From Sorangium cellulosum So ce56 (lineage in GTDB: Bacteria; Myxococcota_A; Polyangia; Polyangiales; Polyangiaceae): a stretch of 64,000 nt of DNA. The stretch lies in assembly GCF_000067165.1 (NCBI RefSeq), contig NC_010162.1, positions 1,054,001-1,118,000 on the forward strand. Direction: 5' to 3'. The notes below the pieces were generated by a model, which searched no databases, was not told the origin of the DNA, and was given only the letters and a program-made list of their open reading frames with translations. How positions within the stretch are numbered: position 1 is the stretch's first letter; each line of letters starts with the position of its first letter. A program made the translations under genes and the position numbers. Below are positions 8,036 to 16,600 of the stretch, in pieces.

Positions 8036-9178
8036 ATGAGACCGATGAAGAAGCGGGGCGTGTGGCTCGCGGCGGCGATGGTCCTGCTCGCGCTCGCCGC
8101 GTGGCTGATGTCGCGCGGTGACAAGGAGAAGCCCACGGTCCGGCCCCGGAAGATCGAGTTTCCGCGCTATCCGAAGCCGGCAGAGGTGGAGCGCGCCAGC
8201 CGTCGCCGCACGCTGCCGCCGCTGTCTGCCCCGCCGCCCGGCGTCGAAACGCCGCAATGGAAGCGCGACCCGGTGCTCGCCGCCCTGCCCGCCGATCCGA
8301 AGCGCTCGGCCATGGTGTTCGAGATCGAGGCGCTCAAAGAGTCGCCGATCATGCAGATCTGGCTCGATTGCATGCTGTCGCGCGGCGACGAGCGCGCCGG
8401 CTTCGCGCGCTTGAAGGACCGATACGGGATCGACGTGCTGGAGGACGTGGAGCGCATCGCCGCGTCGAGCACGGGGCTGATTGTGCTCCAGGGATCGTTC
8501 GAGGGCGCGAGGTTCGAGCGCGAGCGATGGTCCACGCGGACGTACGGGGAGAGAGGCGTCCTCTACGAGGAGAAGGACACGGGCAGGGGCGTCGCGACGT
8601 GGGGGCCTGACGTCCTGATCTTGAATCCGCGCGCCGAGCCCGATCTCGTCGAGGATGCGATCGATCGGCTCGAATCGACCGATCCCGCGCAGGGATCCAT
8701 CCTGCAGGAATACCAGGCCTACAGCGACGTCTATGGAGTGCTCTCGCCCGACGATCTCTCGAAGATGCTGCCGTCGGAGCAGGACCAGCTCGCCGAGCGG
8801 ATCCGGGAGACCGTCCAGCGGGTGGAGATCCACGTCGACGCCTCGGAGGACGTCGCCGTCGTCGCCGAGGTCGCCGGCCCCGCCGGCCAGGAGATGGAGG
8901 ACCTGTCGAAGCTGTTCGGCGCCGCGCTCTCCATGGGGCGGCTCAACGCGAAGCGCGAAGACAATGACGAGCTCGCCGAGCTGCTCGACCACGCGAAAGT
9001 GGAGACGCAGACGCGGCGCCCTCCCTGGGCGAGCAAGCCGGAGGAGCAGCGCTTCTCGGTCGACGTGGCGCTGCCCGTCGAGCTGCTGAAGAACCTCGGC
9101 CCGTGCCGTCGAGACCGGCCCGAGCCGGAGCGCGACATCAAGGTCGAGCCCGAGCCCGAGCCAGCGCCGCCGCGATGA
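8036..9178 (+). CDS. Membrane-anchored protein of unknown function
   Basis: A 380-residue protein starting at ATG 8036 (a second ATG three codons on is possible). One N-terminal membrane anchor, about residues 8-26, is followed by a Lys/Pro/Arg-rich stretch and a large soluble domain. Sequences such as MVFEIEALKESPIMQIWLDC and VERIAASSTGLIVLQG are suggestive of an uncharacterised periplasmic domain seen in myxobacterial anchored proteins. The C-terminus is Pro/Glu-rich. It follows the ABC genes in the same direction and may work with the transporter. I do not recognise the family. Confidence 0.75.
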   Translation: MRPMKKRGVWLAAAMVLLALAAWLMSRGDKEKPTVRPRKIEFPRYPKPAEVERASRRRTLPPLSAPPPGVETPQWKRDPVLAALPADPKRSAMVFEIEALKESPIMQIWLDCMLSRGDERAGFARLKDRYGIDVLEDVERIAASSTGLIVLQGSFEGARFERERWSTRTYGERGVLYEEKDTGRGVATWGPDVLILNPRAEPDLVEDAIDRLESTDPAQGSILQEYQAYSDVYGVLSPDDLSKMLPSEQDQLAERIRETVQRVEIHVDASEDVAVVAEVAGPAGQEMEDLSKLFGAALSMGRLNAKREDNDELAELLDHAKVETQTRRPPWASKPEEQRFSVDVALPVELLKNLGPCRRDRPEPERDIKVEPEPEPAPPR

Positions 9179-9254
9179 CGCGCGCAATGCCTCGCGAGCC
9201 GCGCGTCCCTGGGCGATACGCTATCAGGCCGGGGATGGCCCTGGCGATGGGGTA

Positions 9255-9641
9255 TCAGAGCGGCTGATACAGCTGGATCAGGTTCCCGCAGGTGTCCGAG
9301 AACACCGCGATCATGACCGGGCCCATCGGGGTGGGCTCCTGCGTGAACGCGACCTGGTGCTCCTTGAGGCGAGCGAACTCGGCCTTGAGGTCCGACACCT
9401 CGAACGCTGTGAGCGGGATGCCCTGCGCGAACATCGCCTGCTGGAACGTCTTCGCCGCCGGGTTGGCGTTCGGCTCCAGCACGAGCTCGAGGTCGTCGGG
9501 GCCCTCCGGCGAGACCACGGTGATCCACCGGTACTCGCCGACCGGGAAATCGCTCTTCTTCTTGAAGCCGAGCACCTCCGTGTAGAACGTGAGCGCGCGT
9601 GTCTGGTCCTCGACCATGATGCTGTTGAGCTTGATCCTCAT
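9255..9641 (-). CDS. VOC/glyoxalase-fold protein
   Basis: A 128-residue protein of one vicinal-oxygen-chelate module. The start ATG at 9641 gives MRIKLNSIMVEDQTRALTFY, the usual VOC opening. The ending DTCGNLIQLYQ carries the C-terminal Glu/Gln-type strand. The canonical metal triad is incomplete: the last ligand position, usually Glu in NxxELxQ, reads IQLYQ. It lies 53 bp behind an AraC-family regulator on the same strand, a pairing common for detoxification or antibiotic-binding VOC proteins. Exact reaction is unknown. Confidence 0.85.
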   Translation of the reverse strand: MRIKLNSIMVEDQTRALTFYTEVLGFKKKSDFPVGEYRWITVVSPEGPDDLELVLEPNANPAAKTFQQAMFAQGIPLTAFEVSDLKAEFARLKEHQVAFTQEPTPMGPVMIAVFSDTCGNLIQLYQPL

Positions 9642-9694
9642 CGATCGCCTCGCTGAGCTGACGGTTCGGGCCGACTCTGCCAGGGCCGCCCGGC

Positions 9695-10150
9695 TCATGC
9701 TTCTCGAAAACTGCGAAACGCGCCCGGCGGCAGCCGGCCCATCAGGGTGAGACAGCCGGGGACGAGCTCCCACGGGAGCCTCCCCGGCACCTGCACCATC
9801 GCGCGCACGCGGCGCCGGTACGCCGACGGCGGCACGCCGATCCGCTGCGCGAACAGCGCGCTGAAGCTGCCGAGGCTGGAGAACCCGACCTCCATGCACA
9901 CGTCGGTCACCGAGTGATGCCCAGCCGCCAGGAGCTGCTTGGCCAGATCAAGGCGCCGCCGGATGCGGTACTGGTGCGGGGTCACGCCGAACACCGCCTC
10001 GAACTGCCGGATGAAGTGATAGGGCGAGATCGCCACCTCCCGCGCCACGTCCTCGATCGACAACCTCGACTCGCGCACCTCGGAGAGCAGGTCCCGCGCC
10101 CGGCAGAGGTTCCTGAGCGCGTCATGTCCGAGCAGCATCGCCGGCGACAA
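9695..10150 (-). CDS. AraC family regulator (DNA-binding domain only)
   Basis: A 151-residue protein. Residues about 20-120 hold the two helix-turn-helix units of AraC regulators: SIEDVAREVAISPYHFIRQF and SVTDVCMEVGFSSLGSFSAL with the PSAYRRR ending. No large ligand domain precedes it. The short C-terminal tail could contact an effector. ATG at 10138 (MLLGHDAL) is an alternative start. It probably controls the VOC gene directly downstream. Confidence 0.88.
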   Translation of the reverse strand: MSPAMLLGHDALRNLCRARDLLSEVRESRLSIEDVAREVAISPYHFIRQFEAVFGVTPHQYRIRRRLDLAKQLLAAGHHSVTDVCMEVGFSSLGSFSALFAQRIGVPPSAYRRRVRAMVQVPGRLPWELVPGCLTLMGRLPPGAFRSFREA

Positions 10151-10207
10151 GGATAGAGCGTGGCGGCGGCTGGCTCAAGCGACCCACCGGAGGGGCGCGC
10201 GAGGGCC

Positions 10208-11725
10208 TCAGAGCGCGAACAGAAAATCGACGAAGGAGCGGGTCGCGCCGTCGAGGCCGAGGTACTTCTTGCCGGCGGCGGGCTCGACGACGAGGTATTC
10301 GTCCTTGGCGTGGGCGCCAGAGCCGTGGCCGAGGCCGACGTGGCCGGCGGGGAGCTCGAGCGGCTTTCCCGTGAAGAGATAGCCGGGCCAGGAGCCGGCG
10401 AGGCGCGGCCAGATCACCGGGGCCAGGCCCGCGGCCTTGTAGACGGCGAGCTGGGTCTGGATGGGCGGCGCCTCGAGCGCGGTGTCCGTCGGGTCGTAGC
10501 TGCCCATGTTCTTGATAGCGATGTCCTTGTAACCACGCCTGTCGAGGTGCCTGCGCAGCTTGGCGAGCACGTCCGTTGCGGTCATGTCCGGCACCAGGCG
10601 GATATCCATCTTGGCGAAGGCGCGGTGCGGCAGGATGGTCTTGGAGCCCTCTCCGATGTAGCCGGCGTAGAGGCCGTCGATGTTCACCGACGGGCGCGAG
10701 ACGTAGCGCTCGAGCATGGCGCGCTCGTCGAGGTCGTTCACCCACCTGTCGACCCCGAACACCTTCTTCCAGTCGGCGTCGTCCCAGCGCGCCGACAGGT
10801 CGTCGAGCAGCTTCTTCTGCTGGCTCGAGACCGGGCGCACGGCGTCGGTGAGGCCGTCGATCATCGGCTCGTTGCCGTCCGCCGAGACCAGCGTGCCGAG
10901 CGCCTGCACCAGCCGCCAGGCCGGGCTGTCGACGACCACCTTCATGCTGGAGTGGATCTCCCCGTCGCGGGGGCCGCGCCCCCACGCCTCGCCGCTCGCC
11001 TCCAGCTCGACGTAGACGATGCCCTTCGCGCCCAGAACGACGTTGACCGTGCCCGACAGCGATTGGTCCGCCGCCGGCATCATTACCCCCTGGCATCTCG
11101 CGAGCGCCTTCATCACGTCATCGTTCCGCACCACCTGCGAGAAATGCGGCGAGCCGAGCTCCTCTTCCCCTTCGGCGACCACCACCAGGTTGACCGGCAG
11201 CTTCAGGCCGGCGGCGCGCACCGCGTGCAGCGCGGCCAGGAACGCCCCCTGCGGTCCCTTCTGGTTGACGGCGCCGCGCCCCACGATGACCTTGCCGACG
11301 TCCGCCTTGTCGACAAGCCTGGCGGCGAAGGGCGGCGAGGACCACTCCTTCTCCTCCACCGGCTGGACGTCGTACATGAAGTAGAAGCCCATGGTCTGCT
11401 TCGCGCCGGCGTCGAGCGTCGCGAAGATGCCCGGGTGCCCGTCGGTCTTCATCTTCTTGACCGTCCCGAAGCCGGCGTCGCGCAGGAGATCCATCGTCAG
11501 GTCGCAGCACTCGGCGATGCCGATGTCCTGCGCCGAGATCGACGGCTGCTGGATCCAGCGCTGGATGCGCTCGATCGACTGACTCCGCTGCTCGGCGATC
11601 TCGTCGTATACCGGCGAGAGGTCGACGGCCTTGTCAGTCGCGCCCCTGGCGAGGCGGGGAAACGAGGCGAGCAGCCCGGAGGCCGCGGCGCCGGCGATGA
11701 AGGTGCGGCGATCGATGTCCAGCAT
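10208..11725 (-). CDS. Tat-exported M20 family metallopeptidase with atypical metal site
   Basis: A 505-residue hydrolase. RRTF at residues 6-9 followed by an Ala/Gly/Leu-rich stretch is a twin-arginine signal ending near ARGA. The M20 fold is clear: GRGAVNQKG near 149-157, the catalytic-Glu motif AEGEEELGS near 184-192, a dimerisation domain in the middle, and a C-terminal HGSGAHAKDEY. Two usual zinc ligands differ. The expected H-x-D reads M117-Y-D119, and the bridging Asp of GRG-x-x-D is N154. I recall relatives sharing both changes, so this may be a subfamily with altered metal use rather than decay. The substrate is probably a peptide in the periplasm. Confidence 0.85.
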   Translation of the reverse strand: MLDIDRRTFIAGAAASGLLASFPRLARGATDKAVDLSPVYDEIAEQRSQSIERIQRWIQQPSISAQDIGIAECCDLTMDLLRDAGFGTVKKMKTDGHPGIFATLDAGAKQTMGFYFMYDVQPVEEKEWSSPPFAARLVDKADVGKVIVGRGAVNQKGPQGAFLAALHAVRAAGLKLPVNLVVVAEGEEELGSPHFSQVVRNDDVMKALARCQGVMMPAADQSLSGTVNVVLGAKGIVYVELEASGEAWGRGPRDGEIHSSMKVVVDSPAWRLVQALGTLVSADGNEPMIDGLTDAVRPVSSQQKKLLDDLSARWDDADWKKVFGVDRWVNDLDERAMLERYVSRPSVNIDGLYAGYIGEGSKTILPHRAFAKMDIRLVPDMTATDVLAKLRRHLDRRGYKDIAIKNMGSYDPTDTALEAPPIQTQLAVYKAAGLAPVIWPRLAGSWPGYLFTGKPLELPAGHVGLGHGSGAHAKDEYLVVEPAAGKKYLGLDGATRSFVDFLFAL

Positions 11726-11803
11726 GGCGCGCAGCTTAAAGCGCGCTGGCCAGGAACGGTCCTCCCCCAGCTTTCATGGACACCCCTCGTTGCGCGACAG
11801 GGA

Positions 11804-12070
11804 TCAGCTCCTGACCTCTTCGTCCTCACCTGCTGGAGGCGGAGGGCGCTCGCCCGCGGCGACCTGGAGCTCGCGGACGATCGAGAGGAGCGCTGGACAG
11901 CAGAAGCGCTCGATCACGGAGCCGTCGGGCGCGAGCTCGAAGCTCGGCGGCTCACCGTGCACCGGGCAAGCCACTTCGGCGTACCTCGACTCGAGATCCC
12001 TCAGGACGCTCTCGTCGACCTCGCTGACCTCGCCGTTCGCGGCCGCCCCTTCGTTCGCGTAAGTTGACAT
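11804..12070 (-). CDS. Small protein with CPVH and CC motifs, unknown function
   Basis: An 88-residue soluble protein. The start at 12070 (MSTYANEG) is preferred over upstream in-frame starts, which would add a low-complexity Arg/Ala leader. It has an acidic N-terminus, a central ACPVHGEPPSFEL segment, then RFCCPALLSIVRELQ and a Pro/Glu tail. The spacing of Cys-x-x-His and Cys-Cys could bind zinc, but no family is recognised. It sits 78 bp upstream of the M20 gene on the same strand and may be co-transcribed with it. Confidence 0.65.
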   Translation of the reverse strand: MSTYANEGAAANGEVSEVDESVLRDLESRYAEVACPVHGEPPSFELAPDGSVIERFCCPALLSIVRELQVAAGERPPPPAGEDEEVRS

Positions 12071-12452
12071 GCGGCGCACGGTAGCACGAAGGGCGCCGCG
12101 CCTCGCGCGCTGCCCGGGCGCCAGGGCGGCCTCTGCCATCGACGCAGGGACGCCGGCGCCCACCGGCCTCAACCATCGAGGCGCCGTGACCAGAGCGGCC
12201 GCCCGAAATCAGGAGGACAAAATAGCAGCGCCGCCGGGCGCCTCGGGTGTTTAGGCGGAGGCCGCCGGCGGAGCTGGTCCCTGACTAAGCATCCTTCGTA
12301 CCAGGTACACCCTTCGGAAAATCCCCTACTTATGTCTCGGGCGCCGATCGGGCAGGTTTCGATTCTGCGAGGAGCCGGCTTGCACGGTTGCAGGATCGCG
12401 ACGGCGCTCGCCCTCTTCCGTGACCGCCCTGTCGCCGGCTAGCGTCGGGTAC
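12071..12452. other. Divergent intergenic region
   Basis: No gene is seen. It separates the reverse-strand small protein from the S9A peptidase lipoprotein and must hold promoters for both. A short palindrome gtaccaggtac lies at about 12299-12309. Confidence 0.45.
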
Positions 12453-14705
12453 ATGAACCGACTGCGTACTACCCCCGCCCTCACCCTGGCGCTGCCCCTG
12501 CTCGCGGCGTGCAGCGCCCCCGCGTCGAGGCCGCTGGACAAACCGGCCGCGTCGCCGGCCGCCGCGACCCCGCCGCCGCACGCCGCGCCGGGTGCGCCCT
12601 CCGGACCGGGGCGGCTTCCTTATCCGGCGACCGCGAAGCGGCCGGTGGCGAGCGAGTACCATGGCACCCGGGTCGTCGACGACTACCGGTGGCTGGAGGA
12701 CGGGAGCTCCCCCGAGGTGGAGCGCTGGGTCGCCGAGCAGAACCAGCTCTCGCGCGCCTACCTCGACGCCGTGCCGGCGCGCGGCGCCATCCGGGCGCGC
12801 GTGCAGGAGATCCTGTCGGCGACCTCCGCGAACCACTACGCGCTCGACGAGGCCGGCGGGCAGATCTTCGCGCTCAAGGACCAGCCGCCGAAGCAGCAGC
12901 CTTTCCTCGTCGTGCTGAGGTCCGTGAACGACCCCGCCTCCGCGCGGACCCTCGTCGATCCAGAGGTCATCGACCCGAAAGGGCACACGGCCATCGACTG
13001 GTTCGTCCCGTCGCGCGACGGCAAGAAGGTGGCTGTTTCCCTGTCCGAAGGCGGCACCGAGAGCGGGACCGTGCGCGTCTACGACGTGGCGACGGGCAAG
13101 GAGACGGGCGACACCGTCCCTTACGCGAACAGCGGCACCGCGGGCGGCAGCCTGGCGTGGACCGGCGATGGTAAGGGGTTTTACTACACCCGACACCCTC
13201 GGCCCGGGGAGCGCCCGCGAGAGGACATGGGCTTCTTCCAGCAGATCTACTTCCACAAGCTCGGCACGCCGGACAAGGACGACAAGTACGCGCTCGGCAC
13301 GGAATTCCCCCGCATCGCCGAGGTGGAGCTCACGACGAGCGAGAGCGGCAAGCTCGTGCTCGCCAGCGTGCAGAACGGCGATGGAGGCGAGTACTGGCAC
13401 TATCTCCTCGACGCTTCGGGCAAGTGGACGCGCTTCGCCGACCTGCCCGACAAGGTCATCCGGGTCGTGTTCGGCGCCGACGACCGGCTCTACCTCCTGT
13501 CGCGCAAGGACGCGCCGCGCGGCAAGGTGCTGCGCCTCTCGCCGGGCAAGCTGGACCTCGCCAGGGCGGAGCTCGTCGTGCCCGAGAGCGAGGCGGTGAT
13601 CCAGGACTTCTTGCCCACGACAGGGCGGCTCTACGTCCGCGATCTGCTCGGCGGCCCGTCGCAGGTCCGCGTCTTCGATCTGAAGGGCAAGGCGCTCGGG
13701 ACGGTGCCGATCCCGCAGGTCTCCTCGGTGCGGCAGGTCGTGCGCACGCAAGGCGACGACATGCTCTTTCGCGGCGTGAGCTACACCGAGCCGGCGGCCT
13801 GGTTCGCGTACTCGGCCAGGGACGGCAAGGTGACGAAGACGCCGCTCGCGATGACGGCCCCTGTCTCCTATGCCGACGTGGAGGTCGCCCGGGAGGCGTG
13901 CACCTCGAAGGACGGGACCAAGGTTCCCATCAACATCCTGCGCCGGAAGGGCGCGCCCCTCGACGGGACCGCGCCGGCGCTGCTCACGGGATACGGCGGC
14001 TACGGGACGAGCATGGCTCCCGGGTTCAACCCGCTCTGGCGGCTGTGGTTCGACCAGGGAGGGGTGGTCGCGATCGCCAACCTGCGCGGCGGCGGCGAGT
14101 TCGGGGAGGCGTGGCACCGCGGCGGCAACCTGACGAAGAAGCAGAACGTCTTCGACGACTTCGCGGCGTGCGCGCAGCACCTCATCGACCAGCGCGTCAC
14201 GAGCCCGGCGCGGCTCGCCATCCGCGGCGGCTCGAACGGCGGTCTGCTGATGGGAGCGCTGCTCACGCAGCACCCGGAGATGGTCAAGGCGGTCGTGTCG
14301 CACGTCGGTATCTACGACATGCTCCGGGTGGAGCTCACGCCGAACGGGGCGTTCAACGTGACCGAGTTCGGCACGGTGATGGACCCGGAGCAGTTCAAGG
14401 CCCTTTACGCCTACTCGCCGTATCACCACGTCAAAGACGGGACCGCCTATCCGGCGACCCTGTTCCTGACCGGCGCCAACGACCCGCGGGTGGATCCATG
14501 GCACTCGCGGAAGATGGCGGCGCGGATGCAAGCGGCCTCGTCGGGCTCGGCGCCGATCCTGCTCCGGGCGAGCGGCTCGACGGGCCACGGGGCCGGGACA
14601 CCGCTCTCCGAGGAGATCGAGGAGCAAGCCGACGTGTTCGCGTTCCTCTTCAAGGAACTCGGGCTCGGCGCCCCGCCCGCCAAGGAGGACGCGGCGCCCC
14701 GATGA
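12453..14705 (+). CDS. Prolyl oligopeptidase (S9A) lipoprotein
   Basis: A 750-residue post-proline endopeptidase. ATG 12453 opens a lipoprotein signal with lipobox LLAAC (Cys20), followed by a Pro/Ala linker. The N-terminal beta-propeller opens with YHGTRVVDDYRWLED, a hallmark of S9A enzymes. The C-terminal hydrolase domain has GGSNGGLL (nucleophile Ser near 14231), NDPRVDPWHS (Asp) and a His in GSTGHGAG. Length fits the family. Lipidation would place it at the cell envelope, degrading short proline-containing peptides. It converges on the S1 protease, with a hairpin between them. Confidence 0.92.
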   Translation: MNRLRTTPALTLALPLLAACSAPASRPLDKPAASPAAATPPPHAAPGAPSGPGRLPYPATAKRPVASEYHGTRVVDDYRWLEDGSSPEVERWVAEQNQLSRAYLDAVPARGAIRARVQEILSATSANHYALDEAGGQIFALKDQPPKQQPFLVVLRSVNDPASARTLVDPEVIDPKGHTAIDWFVPSRDGKKVAVSLSEGGTESGTVRVYDVATGKETGDTVPYANSGTAGGSLAWTGDGKGFYYTRHPRPGERPREDMGFFQQIYFHKLGTPDKDDKYALGTEFPRIAEVELTTSESGKLVLASVQNGDGGEYWHYLLDASGKWTRFADLPDKVIRVVFGADDRLYLLSRKDAPRGKVLRLSPGKLDLARAELVVPESEAVIQDFLPTTGRLYVRDLLGGPSQVRVFDLKGKALGTVPIPQVSSVRQVVRTQGDDMLFRGVSYTEPAAWFAYSARDGKVTKTPLAMTAPVSYADVEVAREACTSKDGTKVPINILRRKGAPLDGTAPALLTGYGGYGTSMAPGFNPLWRLWFDQGGVVAIANLRGGGEFGEAWHRGGNLTKKQNVFDDFAACAQHLIDQRVTSPARLAIRGGSNGGLLMGALLTQHPEMVKAVVSHVGIYDMLRVELTPNGAFNVTEFGTVMDPEQFKALYAYSPYHHVKDGTAYPATLFLTGANDPRVDPWHSRKMAARMQAASSGSAPILLRASGSTGHGAGTPLSEEIEEQADVFAFLFKELGLGAPPAKEDAAPR

Positions 14706-14713
14706 TGGAACGG

Positions 14714-14746
14714 CCGCGGCCGCCCCCGCCCGGGGTGCGGCCGCGG
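14714..14746. terminator. Hairpin between convergent peptidase genes
   Basis: Perfect 10-bp arms, ccgcggccgc and gcggccgcgg, flank a 13-base loop between the S9A stop and the S1 stop. It is a likely bidirectional terminator without a T tract. Confidence 0.5.
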
Positions 14747-14768
14747 TCCGGTCGCTGCGTGTCTCGCT

Positions 14769-16130
14769 CTACCAGCTGGTGAAGTAAGCCCACGCCTCGT
14801 TGCCGGCGGAGGCCTGGAAGCAGTATCCGCCGTTGCGCTTCGCGGGCAGGGTGATGTTGCCGCCGTTGCACGTCACGGTCGTGCCGTTGACCGCGAACGT
14901 GCGGCCGCCCGCGAAGTTGCCGCAGTTGGCGCCGCTCAGGCTCGCCGTGGTCTCGAAGCAGCGCGCGCCGGAGCCGAGGCTGCCCGAGCTGAAGCTCGCG
15001 CTCGAGAACACGGTGGGGCCCGTGCACAGGCTGCTGCACGGCGCCGTCCCGGTGCTGGGCTGGCAGACGCCGGCCACGCAGCTCAGGCTCGTGCAGTCCG
15101 CGCCGGTGACGCACGCCTGGCCGTTCGCGCAGTCGGCCGTGCACGTGCCGCCGCAGTCGACGTCCGTCTCGGTGCCGTTCTTGACGCCGTCGGTGCAGGT
15201 CGGCGCGGCGCCGCCGTTGATCACGCTCACCCCGAGGCCCTGGAGCCACGTCGTCACCGGGTAGCGCGCCGCCGTGTCGAGCCGCGTGTGCCAGTTGGTC
15301 TGCGAGGGAGCCGGGCCGCTCCAGCCGGACGGGAACGTGTAATAGGCGTTGACGCCCACGACCACGAGGTCGGTCGCGCTCTGGCGATACAGCGGGCCGC
15401 CCGAGTCGCCGGGGCACAGGCTGGCATAGGTGGTGCTGCTGGCATAACCCGGCGTGAGCACGTAGGCCGCCGCGACGTCGTTGATGGCGGTGCCAGAGAC
15501 GTACGAGCCCGCGTGATCCAGGATCGAGGCAGGCGCCGCGCTGAGGTCCTGGAGCTTGAAGAGCCCGCCGCCCCCGCCGCCGGGGTTCTCGCAGCCATAG
15601 CCGGTCGCCACGACGGGATCCCCCACCGCGACCGGCGCCCCGTCCACCACGGCGGCCGGGATCGTCGGCGAGAGCTCGTTGACGACGACCACCGCGAGGT
15701 CGGGCGCGTACCCCGGGTTCAGGACGTTGACCCCGCAATCGGTCGCTCCCCCCGCCAGCGCGGCGGCGCAGACCTCGAGCCACTTCGGATGGATGTACGT
15801 CTGCTGGATCGTCAGGTTGACGTACGGCGAGATCGGGGGCGTGTTGTCGGCGCTGACCAAGTAGGAGCCGCCCGGCCCGTAGCCCGCGGCCACGGTGGCG
15901 GCGTACTCGTCATCCACGCAGTGAGCCGCGGTGAGGAAGTGACGCGGTCCGACCTTCGCCGCGGTGCACCCCGGGCCGAGGACCGTTGACGGATACTGCG
16001 ATTCTAGCGCCGGCTGCCCCCCGATCAGCGCGTCGTCCGCCGCGCCGATCTCCTCGGAGGTCTCGCCGTAGCCCTCCACGCTGCAGGCGGCCAAGCACAA
16101 TGAGAGCAAAGCATATACAGGTGAGCGCAC
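14769..16130 (-). CDS. Trypsin-like (S1) secreted serine protease
   Basis: A 453-residue protein with a lipoprotein-type signal (LSLCLAAC). After a short acidic propeptide the mature domain begins at IGGQPALE. The triad is visible as TAAHC, an Asp in APDLAVVVV, and the Ser of CPGDSGGP. After the protease domain come a myxobacterial Cys module (CTDGVKNGTETDVDCGGTC) and a second Cys-rich C-terminal domain ending WAYFTSW, probably a binding module. Extracellular proteolysis, perhaps predatory, is inferred from lifestyle. Confidence 0.9.
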   Translation of the reverse strand: MRSPVYALLSLCLAACSVEGYGETSEEIGAADDALIGGQPALESQYPSTVLGPGCTAAKVGPRHFLTAAHCVDDEYAATVAAGYGPGGSYLVSADNTPPISPYVNLTIQQTYIHPKWLEVCAAALAGGATDCGVNVLNPGYAPDLAVVVVNELSPTIPAAVVDGAPVAVGDPVVATGYGCENPGGGGGGLFKLQDLSAAPASILDHAGSYVSGTAINDVAAAYVLTPGYASSTTYASLCPGDSGGPLYRQSATDLVVVGVNAYYTFPSGWSGPAPSQTNWHTRLDTAARYPVTTWLQGLGVSVINGGAAPTCTDGVKNGTETDVDCGGTCTADCANGQACVTGADCTSLSCVAGVCQPSTGTAPCSSLCTGPTVFSSASFSSGSLGSGARCFETTASLSGANCGNFAGGRTFAVNGTTVTCNGGNITLPAKRNGGYCFQASAGNEAWAYFTSW

Positions 16131-16600
16131 TGGTTGCTTCTCCTGTCGCCCCGAAGGCCTCGACGCCTCGCGCCCCCCGCGTCGTATCGGTGCGACGGCG
16201 AGTCTTTATGTCGACGGTTAGCGACCTTCCAACTCGAATGCATCATGGACCTCATGCAAGGCGTGCATGCCGTCGCCAGATCGCCACGACCGCGCCGCGC
16301 GAGCCTGGGTCCGGAGGCGAGCCGAAGGAGCGCCGCCCGCCCCCGCGGTTCGCCGCGCCGGCGACGGCGCCCCGCCGCCTCGATGGCCGCGATCCCGGGT
16401 CGGGCGGGGCGCGCCGCCCGCTCACGGCCGTTGACTATGAACCGATTGAGTGCTCTGCTCGCGCGCTTCTTGCAGGTCTTGGGGCACGTCCTTGGGCACG
16501 TCCTGCGCCCGCCGCTGGAGGTGGTTTGCGCTGGTAGACTCCCTGGGCTCGCGCGGCCCGAGCGACGGGGTGTGAATCTTCAGTGGGAGGAGGGGTCACC
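16131..16600. other. Divergent intergenic region
   Basis: No convincing gene is present. Two near-identical units, cttggggcacgtc and cttgggcacgtc, lie in tandem at 16478-16502 and could be a regulator site of the sugar transporter. A strong purine-rich ribosome site (gggaggagggg) precedes 16601. Confidence 0.4.

Noticed and set aside
10160..12067. 635-codon + strand frame
   Set aside because: Mirror of the M20 peptidase and the small CPVH protein, both of which have clear motifs and starts.
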